Origin: a virus
Virus record (IMG/VR): IMGVR_UViG_3300021375_000150
Span: 1-25,151 of that record
Length of the DNA: 25,151 nt
Strand: one strand, 5' to 3'
Shown: piece by piece, positions 7,459-15,177 of the stretch
Numbering within the stretch: the stretch's first letter is position 1
Layout: each line of letters begins with the position of its first letter
The notes under the pieces: model-generated
The model's input: the letters and a program-made list of their open reading frames with translations, nothing else
Told to the model about the DNA's origin: nothing
Database searches by the model: none
Translations under genes and position numbers: made by a program

Positions 7459-8763
7459 ATGGCTTACGATTTCTCTGATAATATTCAGCGTGGAATCCTT
7501 TACTTCCTTAAGTCCGATAAGGATTTCTACCTGCAAATCGTCAACCTCGTAAAGCCGGATCATTTTGAGTATCCGTCCCATGCGCGGATCTTTACTACTG
7601 TTCGTAGTTACTATGAAAAGTATGGCAAGCTGCCTACTGATGAGTTTATTCTTCAAGATGTGAAGGACAAACTTGGCTCCAGGGAAAGCGTGTCAGACTA
7701 TGACGACGAGCTTACTTTTATCAATGGCCTCGACGAGGCTACGATCAGTAACTCGGAGTACATGCTAGACATTGTGGAGACTTTCGCTAAGAAAGAAGCC
7801 ATGAAGTCTGCTATTGCGGAAAGCATCTCATTGGTTCAAGAGGACCGGATGGAAGAGGTTGAGGCTCTGGTAAAGGAGGCCCTCCTCGTCCATCGAGATG
7901 TGGACACTGGGCAGGACTACTTCTCCGACATCCACATGCGATGGGACCGTACCTTCAACGAGGAGAAGAAGGAAAAATATAAGACTGTGCTTCATTCTAT
8001 TGATAGGTCCCTTGAGGGTGGGCTAGGCAAGAAGGAACTGGCGATGGTTGTTGCTCCTCCTGGCGTAGGCAAGTCGCTTTACCTAGTCAACCAGGGTGTT
8101 CAGGCGATGATGGAGGGACAGAAGGTTCTGTATGTCTCCCTGGAGATGAGCGAGGATAAGATCGCCCAGCGGTTCGACTCGGTGACTACGCTTGTTCCAC
8201 AATTCAAGCTCAAAGACCCGTCCTCGCAGCTTACTGTTACGGAGAGGCTCAACATGTTCAAGGAACGGTTCCCAGGGAGCGACCTAGTAATTAAGGAGTT
8301 TCCTACGGGTCAGGCGTCTTCAAACACAGTCCGTAATCTCCTAGTGCAGCTACAGAATTACGAGGAGTTTAGTCCAGACCTTGTAATTATTGATTATCTA
8401 GAACTCTTGCGTCCTGTAAGGGATATCGAGAAGGAGTATCAGGCACAGCAAAGAATTGCAGAGGAGATTCGTGGCGTAGCAATGGAGTTCAACATTCTTG
8501 TTTGGACGGCCACGCAGACTAACAGGCAGGGGCGTATGGTGCAGGTCATCACTGATGCAGAGCTAGGCGACAGCTACGGAAAGATTCGTACCTGCGACTT
8601 CGCTATGTCCTTGAACCAGTCTGAAGAAGAATTCGACAATGGGGTCATGCGTGCCTATGTAATTAAGTCCCGCAACGGAAGGCCGAGGTTCTCCGTGCAT
8701 ATGGGTGTTGACTACGGTACACTTAGAATGACTGAGATTGATGGAGGTTTTGATGCCAACTAA
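7459..8763 (+). CDS. DnaB-like replicative DNA helicase
   Basis: 434 residues. Residues 8-65 form a DnaB N-terminal-like helical domain (RGILYFLKSDKDFYLQIVNL). The RecA-type motor follows, with Walker A APPGVGKS at 199-206, SLEMSEDKIAQR at 227-238, Walker B LVIIDY at 308-313 and the ATQTNRQGR motif at 351-359. It unwinds DNA at the fork for the PolA-type polymerase. No separate DnaG primase gene is seen in the window and the N-terminus has no zinc-finger primase domain, so priming must be encoded elsewhere. Its end overlaps the next gene by 11 bases. Confidence 0.93.
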   Translation: MAYDFSDNIQRGILYFLKSDKDFYLQIVNLVKPDHFEYPSHARIFTTVRSYYEKYGKLPTDEFILQDVKDKLGSRESVSDYDDELTFINGLDEATISNSEYMLDIVETFAKKEAMKSAIAESISLVQEDRMEEVEALVKEALLVHRDVDTGQDYFSDIHMRWDRTFNEEKKEKYKTVLHSIDRSLEGGLGKKELAMVVAPPGVGKSLYLVNQGVQAMMEGQKVLYVSLEMSEDKIAQRFDSVTTLVPQFKLKDPSSQLTVTERLNMFKERFPGSDLVIKEFPTGQASSNTVRNLLVQLQNYEEFSPDLVIIDYLELLRPVRDIEKEYQAQQRIAEEIRGVAMEFNILVWTATQTNRQGRMVQVITDAELGDSYGKIRTCDFAMSLNQSEEEFDNGVMRAYVIKSRNGRPRFSVHMGVDYGTLRMTEIDGGFDAN

Positions 8764-9139
8764 ACAACACAATATTTTGGATAGATTGGTTGAGGAGGGT
8801 ATCACAGAAGTTTTGGTGGGATATCGCTCCTACGCACTAAATATTAAGAGAGGATTGAGAGAAGCTACTGAGAAGTGTTATGGCTCCGCAGACTTCGATA
8901 AGGGAATTATTTCCTTGGAGAAAGATATGGACCATGAAACTGCCAGAGAGACTTTGGTACATGAGCTTACTCATATTGTCCTTGAGCTTTGTGGTTTGGG
9001 GGGCCATGAGGAAACAGGTATTGTCCCGACTCATACTAATGAGGAGATGACTACCTTAATTTCTAGAGGTTGGCTTATGCTAATAAACCTTAACCAAAAA
9101 CTATTTGAGATTATAAATGAGCAGACTAAGCAAGAATGA
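8753..9139 (+). CDS. Small zinc metallopeptidase-like protein (HExxH)
   Basis: 128 residues from ATG 8753. GGAGG at 8743-8747 is correctly spaced for this ATG, not for the in-frame TTG and ATG at 8738 and 8741. H70-E71-L-T-H74 inside the helix ETLVHELTHIVLELCGL is a zincin active site. The following THTNEEMTTLISRGWLML offers a third ligand (E97 or E98) about 23 residues on, as in gluzincin/IrrE-like folds. No signal peptide is present, so it should act in the cytoplasm. The substrate is unknown. It overlaps the helicase (11 bases) and the next gene (23 bases), so it is expressed with the replication genes. Confidence 0.72.
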   Translation: MPTKQHNILDRLVEEGITEVLVGYRSYALNIKRGLREATEKCYGSADFDKGIISLEKDMDHETARETLVHELTHIVLELCGLGGHEETGIVPTHTNEEMTTLISRGWLMLINLNQKLFEIINEQTKQE

Positions 9140-9629
9140 TATTAAACCTTCTACTACTAGAATAGTGAATCGCATTTCGGTGCAAAGATTTGGCACTTGG
9201 ACATTTGCTACCATCCCTGGAGAAAACTTCTCCACCAAAACAAAATACCAAAGATTTTATCTAATGAGTGAGCCGTTTGGGTTATGTACTTCGCGCCAAA
9301 ACAATCCAGCAAAAACGATTGATCGTGGAAAGCCAGGAGATTACATTGCTGCTTCTTATGATGGTCAGTTATTTGTTGTTACCAAAGAAAGTTTTGATTT
9401 GAAGTATCCAGTAATGAAGCCTACGGTATCTATGCCTGTTTTGACCTCGGCATCCTATATCTTGGATAAGAAAAAACAAGACGTTCTTCAAAAAACTATA
9501 AATCCTACTACAAATACTCTAACACAATCGTATAATACACCGAGTGGAGGACCATTGCCTGGGGTGAGCCCAGGGGTAACTTCACCTAACACAACAATAA
9601 CAACTACTACATCTACAAGAATTTATTAA
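9117..9629 (+). CDS. Unknown protein with PGDY segment and Thr/Ser-rich tail (170 aa)
   Basis: I do not recognise a named family. Residues 20-105 look like a compact beta-rich domain (FGTWTFATIPGENF, then DRGKPGDYIAASYDGQLFVV). The 'kPGDY.....dg..yvi....F...Y' pattern recurs in small phage proteins of unknown function. Residues 125-170 are low-complexity Thr/Ser/Pro/Gly with a run of Thr (TTTTTS), probably disordered. ATG 9117 lies inside the preceding gene (23-base overlap) and the next ATG follows its stop directly. Sitting between the peptidase and recombination genes, it is probably an early cytoplasmic protein. Confidence 0.7.
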   Translation: MSRLSKNDIKPSTTRIVNRISVQRFGTWTFATIPGENFSTKTKYQRFYLMSEPFGLCTSRQNNPAKTIDRGKPGDYIAASYDGQLFVVTKESFDLKYPVMKPTVSMPVLTSASYILDKKKQDVLQKTINPTTNTLTQSYNTPSGGPLPGVSPGVTSPNTTITTTTSTRIY

Positions 9630-10073
9630 ATGACACCTGATATTGGAAACATCGAAGAGGTCCTAGACAAATTTACCTGGGCAGACTATAAGACGCTTAC
9701 TGATTCGATTATGGATTTTAACGAGCGTGATATTGAAGCAGAAATGATGAAGCAAGGCACGGTCTTCGCCTATTATAATGGGCTTGCGGCTAAGGCAAAG
9801 AGGGAGTTCAACTTTATTCATACTGAAGTGACTAGGTTGATCTCTGACTTGCGATCCACTCACAAGCAAGAATCTAAAGTTAAGTTGACTGCGAAGGATC
9901 TTGATGATCTAGTTAACATTGACGAGGATTACCAGAAGACGCTTAGTGAGATGAACGAGGCTTCTTTTAAATACGAAATTCTTAAGGGTCTCTGTAAGGC
10001 ACTTGAGCAAAAAAAGGATATGCTGGTCCAACTTTCCAGCAACCAACGAGCAGAAACTAAACTTTATAACTGA
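9630..10073 (+). CDS. UvsY-like recombination mediator candidate (147 aa)
   Basis: All-helical, highly charged protein of about the size of T4 UvsY (137 aa). The layout matches UvsY: a central basic helix (NGLAAKAKREFNF) and a C-terminal helix containing YEILKGLCKALEQKKDMLVQ, comparable with UvsY's closing 'LdFCsgALdAIKsR' helix. It sits directly before the gp32-like ssDNA-binding gene. UvsY loads the UvsX recombinase onto gp32-coated ssDNA; both partners are encoded in this window. The similarity is by pattern and context, not by strict motifs, so a general structural or unknown protein remains possible. Confidence 0.5.
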   Translation: MTPDIGNIEEVLDKFTWADYKTLTDSIMDFNERDIEAEMMKQGTVFAYYNGLAAKAKREFNFIHTEVTRLISDLRSTHKQESKVKLTAKDLDDLVNIDEDYQKTLSEMNEASFKYEILKGLCKALEQKKDMLVQLSSNQRAETKLYN

Positions 10074-10083
10074 GGAAACTACT

Positions 10084-10821
10084 ATGGCTATTGATCTAGA
10101 CGCACTACGACGTAAACACGAACAACTTAACAACGGAGGCAGCACCTCCAACAACTCGGACTTTCTTAATAAGTTCTACCAAATCCCCGAAGGCAGCAAC
10201 GCTGTTCGAATCCTTCCTGGTAAGGACGATGACCATGAGTTCTATGCGGAGACTAAGATTCACCGCGTGACTGGGCCAGACGGTACTACTAAGAACCATC
10301 ACTGCCGTAAGGTACATGGTGAGGCTTGCCCTCTATGTGACCTGTACTACGCTCTGTGGAAGACGGGACGTAAAGAGGATGAGGATCTCGCAAGGCAGAT
10401 CAAGCCCCGTGCGCGGTACTACATGAACATTCTGGATCGTGAGTCTGGTGATGTTAAGATTCTCTCTGTGGGAGTCATCCTATTCAAGAAGATCATTGCA
10501 GCTATGCTTGATGAAGACTTCGGGGACATCACTGACCTTGATAACGGACATGATTTCAAGATCATTAAAGAGATGGAGGGACAGTGGCCGAAGTATGACC
10601 AGTCCGCACCTCGTCCTAAGTCTTCCCCTACGGGTAGCAAAGCAGAGGTCTCGTCCGCTATGGACAGCCTTCATGACATTCACTCCCTCGTTAAGCTAGA
10701 GGACTACGAGGAGTATAAGAAAGTGGCGGCGGCCCTTACTGGGCTTCCTGAACTTAGTAACCCCAATGAAGCCGACGAAGATGTGTCGGATGGGGATTAT
10801 CTCTCTAAACTTCAAAGCTGA
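10084..10821 (+). CDS. Single-stranded DNA-binding protein, T4 gp32-like
   Basis: 245 residues from ATG 10084 (GAGGA 8 bases upstream; a longer in-frame extension to 10003 overlaps the previous gene and looks spurious). The N-terminus is a basic LAST-like motif region (LDALRRKHEQLNN). A zinc-binding segment carries C74, C82 and C85 with nearby His (H60, H72, H73), matching the H-C-C-C cluster of gp32. The OB-fold core follows to about 170, then a flexible linker. The C-terminal tail is acidic (NEADEDVSDGDYL), as expected for the partner-binding tail of SSBs. It should coat ssDNA during replication and cooperate with the helicase, UvsX and the UvsY-like protein. Confidence 0.88.
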   Translation: MAIDLDALRRKHEQLNNGGSTSNNSDFLNKFYQIPEGSNAVRILPGKDDDHEFYAETKIHRVTGPDGTTKNHHCRKVHGEACPLCDLYYALWKTGRKEDEDLARQIKPRARYYMNILDRESGDVKILSVGVILFKKIIAAMLDEDFGDITDLDNGHDFKIIKEMEGQWPKYDQSAPRPKSSPTGSKAEVSSAMDSLHDIHSLVKLEDYEEYKKVAAALTGLPELSNPNEADEDVSDGDYLSKLQS

Positions 10822-10823
10822 TT

Positions 10824-11351
10824 ATGAAAAACATTATTCTATCCCTCGCAGCGGTGCTCGTCATTATGACTGGGTTCACTTCCTGCAAACTCATGAGTGA
10901 CCTCTTTGGTGAGGACACCGTTGTAACGACCCCATCTCAACTCGTAGAGGGCGCTGAGATGGAGCCTGTCCCACTGGAGACTCTCCCAGCCAGCGTGCGC
11001 GAGGATCTTCCTGAGGGAACCGAACTGGTACTAGCTGATCGAGAAGATCTAATTGAGGAGGCTGCGTATGTTCCCTTCTCTCCAGGAGACGGAGACGTTC
11101 CAGGAATCCTTGATGCTCTAATTGGTGTGGGTTCGGCATTTGTTCCAGGCATTGCTGCCTGGGAAGGTGTACTCACTCTAATCAGCCGCAGAAAGCGTAA
11201 GAACTATGCGAAGGCTATTAAGGCAATGGTGCCCACTGACAGCAACGTAGATATCGCTGGAACGATTCACGGAGTAGCTGCGGCTCTTGGTGTTTCACAC
11301 ACTTCTGAAGCCAGTGAGATGGCTGTCTTAGAAGAGGAAGAATTAGTCTAA
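10824..11351 (+). CDS. Predicted lipoprotein with a second membrane segment (175 aa)
   Basis: MKN followed by a hydrophobic stretch (4-18) and F18-T19-S20-C21, a near-lipobox with Cys at the expected cleavage point; Phe at -3 is not the usual Leu. A Pro/Glu-rich acidic stretch (25-90) follows. A glycine-rich hydrophobic segment (about 92-120, ending VLTLIS) comes next, and RRKRK (122-126) is a strong positive stop. It is probably anchored by lipid and by a membrane helix. A membrane protein at the end of a replication operon could be a superinfection-exclusion factor, a membrane anchor or a lysis accessory; the sequence does not decide. A terminator follows. Confidence 0.65.
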   Translation: MKNIILSLAAVLVIMTGFTSCKLMSDLFGEDTVVTTPSQLVEGAEMEPVPLETLPASVREDLPEGTELVLADREDLIEEAAYVPFSPGDGDVPGILDALIGVGSAFVPGIAAWEGVLTLISRRKRKNYAKAIKAMVPTDSNVDIAGTIHGVAAALGVSHTSEASEMAVLEEEELV

Positions 11352-11384
11352 TCCTCTGATTTTCATTTAGGATTTGACTATGAT

Positions 11385-11416
11385 AGGAAGGCACTGACGG
11401 GGTGCCTTCCTTTTTT
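11385..11416 (+). terminator. Strong rho-independent terminator
   Basis: A perfect 10-base-pair stem (AGGAAGGCAC at 11385-11394 with GTGCCTTCCT at 11402-11411) with a 7-base loop runs into a T tract to 11416. It closes the replication operon just before the sugar cassette. The next ATG is only 4 bases beyond the T tract. Confidence 0.92.
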
Positions 11417-11419
11417 ACT

Positions 11420-12595
11420 ATGACTGAACAAAAGAAATTAAAGATCCTTTGCGTACCTGCCAATGAAGGCGGGTGTTCTTACTATAGAATTATTTGTCCT
11501 ATGAAAAAGCTAGAAGAGCTTTATGGGGATGAAGTAGAAATTCGATGGGACAAGAACCCTTTAGGTCTTGACGAAAAGACTGGTAAGTGGCAGGAGAACT
11601 GGGAGTTTGAGAACATGAAGTGGGCCGATATTGTGTTCACTCAGAACCTGTCCAATTTTGGTGGACCCTATACAGCAAGAATTGTAGGCAAGGCTAAGGA
11701 ACATGGATGCTTTGTTCACTATGATACTGACGATCTATTGACCAACATTTATGAAGGTCATCGTCTCTACGACGTATACAAGGAAAAAGGCTTAGAGGAG
11801 ATCGCGGGGTTCATTTACAGCCACGCTGATTTGGTAACCGTTACGCAGAGAAAGTTTGCGGAGCGAGTTAAGCCTTACATAGGGAAAGGGAACGCTTTAG
11901 CTATAGTTAAAAATACTATTGACTACAATCTCCCTTGTTGGAATCTTCCAAAGACTAAGATGAGGAAGAAAAACTACGTTCGCTTTGGTTGGGTTGGAGG
12001 CATCCATCATGAGCAGGATCTTAGGTATTTCTCAGGTGTCCCTCATCTTGTAAACCAGCGCGTAGGTAGAGAGAATTGTCAGTGGGACTTCTATGGACAC
12101 CCGCCCCCTGGGAACACGGATTGGCAGACAGATGTTTGGAAGAGCTACCAAGCAATTATTTTAAGAGGGTTCAAGGGTGGGAAGAATTGGAATATTCATT
12201 ACGCCATGCAAGCTGATCGCTATGGACAATTTTATTCTAATATGGATGTTGCTCTTGCTCCTCTAGAAATGAACGATTTCAACGACAGCAAGTCTGAGAT
12301 CAAAGTAGCTGAGTGTGGGAGATACAAAATCCCTTTGGTTGCCAGCAATGTGGGTTGTTATGACGAATGGATTAAGGATGGTGAAACAGGATTCTTGATT
12401 GATCATAAGAAGGGGATATCTGAGTGGGTAAGGATCCTTACTCTTTGCGCTAAAAGGCCAGATATGATTGCGCGTATGGGAGAGAACCTGCATCAACTTA
12501 CAGAAGAAAACTTTGATATGAACAAAAAGGCTAAAGAGCGTGTAAGTCTTTATAGAGAAGTGCTTAGGGATAAAAATGAAACAGCCAAAGTTTAG
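11420..12595 (+). CDS. GT-B fold glycosyltransferase (GT4-like)
   Basis: 391 residues from ATG 11420; the in-frame GTG at 11402 lies inside the terminator stem and is rejected. The N-terminal Rossmann half begins KLKILCVPANEGGCSYYRI and the second half begins at about residue 190 (VRFGWVGG). The GT4-type donor-site region is EIKVAECGRYKIPLVASNVGCYDEWIKDGETGFLI (key residues E, G, P, G and E), followed by helices. It would transfer a sugar from a nucleotide-activated donor. No ribosome binding site is visible before the ATG. It opens a six-gene glycan cassette. The acceptor is unknown. Confidence 0.85.
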   Translation: MTEQKKLKILCVPANEGGCSYYRIICPMKKLEELYGDEVEIRWDKNPLGLDEKTGKWQENWEFENMKWADIVFTQNLSNFGGPYTARIVGKAKEHGCFVHYDTDDLLTNIYEGHRLYDVYKEKGLEEIAGFIYSHADLVTVTQRKFAERVKPYIGKGNALAIVKNTIDYNLPCWNLPKTKMRKKNYVRFGWVGGIHHEQDLRYFSGVPHLVNQRVGRENCQWDFYGHPPPGNTDWQTDVWKSYQAIILRGFKGGKNWNIHYAMQADRYGQFYSNMDVALAPLEMNDFNDSKSEIKVAECGRYKIPLVASNVGCYDEWIKDGETGFLIDHKKGISEWVRILTLCAKRPDMIARMGENLHQLTEENFDMNKKAKERVSLYREVLRDKNETAKV

Positions 12596-13202
12596 TATAA
12601 TTGTACCTCACTATGACGGTGTGATCTCAGACGAGATGTTCATCGAGGGGATGGATTCTATATTAAAATCGACATATAAGAACTTTGAGGTTCTGTTGTA
12701 TCACGATGGGCCAGTGAGCAGACCTCTTCCGAAGAGCTTTTACTCAACCTATGATAAGCATAACATAGATTATACGTTTAAAGCTACAAAGAAAAGGTAC
12801 AATGATTGGGGCCACAGCCTAAGAGATTTGGGTATACGAGAAGCTAAAGGAGAGTACATCATACACTTTAACCCAGACAACCTGTTACATCGAGATGTGC
12901 TGCAAGGCATATCAGAGCTTGAAGATGATATTATTATTTGTCCTATTTTATTAGAGGGCACGGTAAGGAAATCGACAGGAATGTACAGGACCAAAAACCC
13001 CAACGACTATGTTCTTATGGACGGGTTTCCTGCGGTGCATCAAAACATTGATGCAATGCAATTAGTCATGAAAACAGAACTTTGGAGAAAGTTTGGGGGT
13101 TGGTACGATAAGAGCGAGCAGTCTGACGGTATAATGTATCAGGAATTTTGTAGGAAAGTTCCGGCTAGATACTCACACCATATTATTGGAGTACATAGAT
13201 GA
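12576..13202 (+). CDS. GT-A fold glycosyltransferase (GT2-like), short form
   Basis: 208 residues. KFSIIVPHYDG opens the nucleotide-binding fold. GEYIIHFNPDNLLHRDVL holds N-P-D-N in place of the classical DxD metal motif. C-terminal features (FGGWY) match GT2 enzymes. It lacks membrane helices, so it is a soluble cytoplasmic enzyme, slightly shorter than typical GT2 domains. Its start overlaps the previous gene by 20 bases and its stop overlaps the next start (ATGA). Confidence 0.82.
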   Translation: MKQPKFSIIVPHYDGVISDEMFIEGMDSILKSTYKNFEVLLYHDGPVSRPLPKSFYSTYDKHNIDYTFKATKKRYNDWGHSLRDLGIREAKGEYIIHFNPDNLLHRDVLQGISELEDDIIICPILLEGTVRKSTGMYRTKNPNDYVLMDGFPAVHQNIDAMQLVMKTELWRKFGGWYDKSEQSDGIMYQEFCRKVPARYSHHIIGVHR

Positions 13203-13936
13203 AAAAAAATACTAAATTTGCTGTGGTAATGAGCACATATGTTAGGCATGATGGGAAAACAGAGGAGCACTTAACTAAGGCTTTAGATAGTTTACTAGAG
13301 CAGTCGCACGAAGACTGGAAGATTTTTCTTACAGGGGATAAATTTGAGGACGAAGAGCTATTTGATAAGATGGTTTCTAAAATCCCAAAGAGTAAAATTA
13401 AAGCCGTAAACAGACCCTTTGCACCAGAAAGAGACAAGTACCCTGCAAAAAGCCATAAGTTATGGTGTTCTGGTGGTTTGTCTGGAACTAACTTTGCTAT
13501 TGAGTCCGCATTAAAAGAAGGATTTGAATATGTTTGCTTCTTAGATCACGATGATTATTGGCACAAAGAACATTTGTCCTTTTTTAATGACATACTAGGT
13601 TCTTTTGATGATTTGGTAGTCTTAGCTTCTAGATCTGTTTTTGGAGGTAGAGACTTTTTTCTTCCCAGGTTCCAAAAAGTAGGTTACGGGTATATCCCCG
13701 CTCCCCAAAATGTTATAAAAGCGTCTACATGTATTAGGTGGAACTCTATAAAAACTAGAATGAGAGATGTTTTTGAAGAGACTGGAGTAGAAAAGCCTTC
13801 AGACATGGATTTTTGGGAGCGTCTGTCTGAAGAGATGAGGGAAAATGACTATAAAGGATATCTACATCCATATGTAACTTGTTATCATTTGGATGAGCAG
13901 TCCGTAATGAGAGGAAATAATGATAAAGCAAACTAA
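13199..13936 (+). CDS. GT-A fold glycosyltransferase (GT2-like)
   Basis: 245 residues. KFAVVMSTYVRHDGK and the helix TKALDSLLEQSHEDWKIFL open the nucleotide-binding domain. FLDHDDYWHKEHL is a clear D-x-D-D metal/donor motif, and DFWERLSEE lies in the acceptor half. Like its neighbour it has no membrane segment. Base composition is noticeably A+T-rich compared with the replication genes. The start overlaps the previous stop (ATGA) and the end overlaps the methyltransferase start by 17 bases. Confidence 0.85.
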   Translation: MKKNTKFAVVMSTYVRHDGKTEEHLTKALDSLLEQSHEDWKIFLTGDKFEDEELFDKMVSKIPKSKIKAVNRPFAPERDKYPAKSHKLWCSGGLSGTNFAIESALKEGFEYVCFLDHDDYWHKEHLSFFNDILGSFDDLVVLASRSVFGGRDFFLPRFQKVGYGYIPAPQNVIKASTCIRWNSIKTRMRDVFEETGVEKPSDMDFWERLSEEMRENDYKGYLHPYVTCYHLDEQSVMRGNNDKAN

Positions 13937-14555
13937 AAAAAATCTAGAGGAATTAAAAAGTATAAGAAAAACAATTGATGGTTTTCATCAACATGTATCT
14001 ATACTGAAAGATATTTCTGATTCTTTAGATCAAGAAAAAATTGTTTATGTGGAGATTGGATGTTTTGCTGGAGCTACGGCGGCACTGATGCTAGCAGACA
14101 ATAGGACCGAAGTTATATCTGTAGATTTAGGGTTACCTATCACGCCTGAAGTTGTAAAAGGAAATATAAAAGATGTTCGTGAATCATTAGACAGATTTGA
14201 GTATATTGAGGGAGACTCTCGATCAGAGGAAACGGTACAGAAGTTACAGGAGTCCTTAGGAGAGCAACAAATAGATATATTGTTTATTGATGGGGATCAT
14301 TCTGAGCAAGGAGTGAAAGACGATTTTTATAATTACAGCCCATTTGTAAAAAAAGGAGGCTTTGTAGTATTCGATGATTATCTAGATGCAGAGCATTCTC
14401 CGCAAGTTTTCCCGGCGGTTAATTCAATACTTTTGGATTTAAGTGGGTACGAAAAGATAGGAACCCCAGAAAATACCTATGGTGCGCTCCCCTCACAAGA
14501 AAAAATAAAAAGATTTTCTAAGCTAAACGATTTTATTATAAGAAAACATGTCTAA
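13920..14555 (+). CDS. Class I SAM-dependent methyltransferase (Methyltransf_24 type)
   Basis: 211 residues. Motif I is YVEIGCFAGATAALM (about 43-57), the acidic ribose-binding Asp is in VISVDLG, and the diagnostic IDILFIDGDHSEQGVKDD is followed by KKGGFVVFDDY. These are hallmarks of the methyltransferase-24/cephalosporin-hydroxylase-like group often found in sugar clusters. It probably methylates a sugar or a sugar-linked substrate made by the cassette. AGAGGA upstream supports ATG 13920. This gene is among the most A+T-rich in the window. Confidence 0.85.
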   Translation: MIKQTKKNLEELKSIRKTIDGFHQHVSILKDISDSLDQEKIVYVEIGCFAGATAALMLADNRTEVISVDLGLPITPEVVKGNIKDVRESLDRFEYIEGDSRSEETVQKLQESLGEQQIDILFIDGDHSEQGVKDDFYNYSPFVKKGGFVVFDDYLDAEHSPQVFPAVNSILLDLSGYEKIGTPENTYGALPSQEKIKRFSKLNDFIIRKHV

Positions 14556-15177
14556 CGGAGTATACAAAGTAACTGAAGATTTTGAAAGAGAACTGTGTAG
14601 GTACACAGGAGCTTCTTACGCAGTAACCGTAGATAATGCAAGCAATGCTTTGTTTTTATGCTTGATGTACGAGGATGTTAAAGGTAAGGTTATAAACCTA
14701 CCAAGCAGAACCTACCCGTCAGTGCCGTGTGAAGTTATTCACGCGGGAGCTAAGGTAAACTGGGTTCCCGTTGAAGGTGAGACCATAACGGGTGCTTATA
14801 ATCTTGCCCCAACTAATATTTGGGACTCAGCTTTAAGATTTACCGGGGACATGTATATTTCAGGCAGTCATATGTGCTTATCCTTTACTGGGCCGTACAA
14901 ACATTTTAAACTAAGTAAGGGTGGAGCAATACTGACAGATGATTACCAAGCATACTTATGGTTTAAAAGAGCCAGATACTCAGGGCGAAGAGAGTGCTCC
15001 TACCATGATGATAATTTAGATATGCTAGGATGGAACTTCTATATGATGCCAGAGTTAGCAGCTAGGGGGTTGTTATTAATGAATCAGTTTTACAATTTAG
15101 ATGGCTCAAAAAAGAAAAACGACGACCTTACCATACCATACCCAGACCTATCAAAATACGAGGTGTATACTCAATGA
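14548..15177 (+). CDS. Half-length DegT/DnrJ/EryC1-type sugar aminotransferase
   Basis: 209 residues against about 370-400 for the family. It keeps the large PLP-binding domain. GASYAVTVDNASNALFLCL (21-39) is the phosphate-binding region, D93 in NIWDSALRF fits the Asp that contacts the pyridine nitrogen, and K118 in LSFTGPYKHFKLSKGGAIL fits the Schiff-base lysine. GWNFYMMPELAARGLL matches 'GyNyRmselqAAlG'. The C-terminal small domain is missing, and no remainder is visible because the acetyltransferase starts in an ATGA overlap. It may be a compact enzyme or a non-catalytic relative. In the full-length family the reaction is PLP transamination of a keto-sugar nucleotide. Confidence 0.78.
   Translation: MSNGVYKVTEDFERELCRYTGASYAVTVDNASNALFLCLMYEDVKGKVINLPSRTYPSVPCEVIHAGAKVNWVPVEGETITGAYNLAPTNIWDSALRFTGDMYISGSHMCLSFTGPYKHFKLSKGGAILTDDYQAYLWFKRARYSGRRECSYHDDNLDMLGWNFYMMPELAARGLLLMNQFYNLDGSKKKNDDLTIPYPDLSKYEVYTQ

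Noticed and set aside
9558-9574. CCTGGG-GTGAG-CCCAGG hairpin in the Thr-rich gene
   Set aside because: No T run follows and it lies within coding sequence; probably a chance result of Pro/Gly codons.
10003-10083. 27-residue N-terminal extension of the gp32-like protein
   Set aside because: Overlaps the previous gene; ATG 10084 has a better ribosome binding site and the family N-terminus starts there.
10891-11176. Two minus-strand frames opposite the lipoprotein gene
   Set aside because: Low-complexity Pro/Ser/Arg translations without ribosome binding sites.
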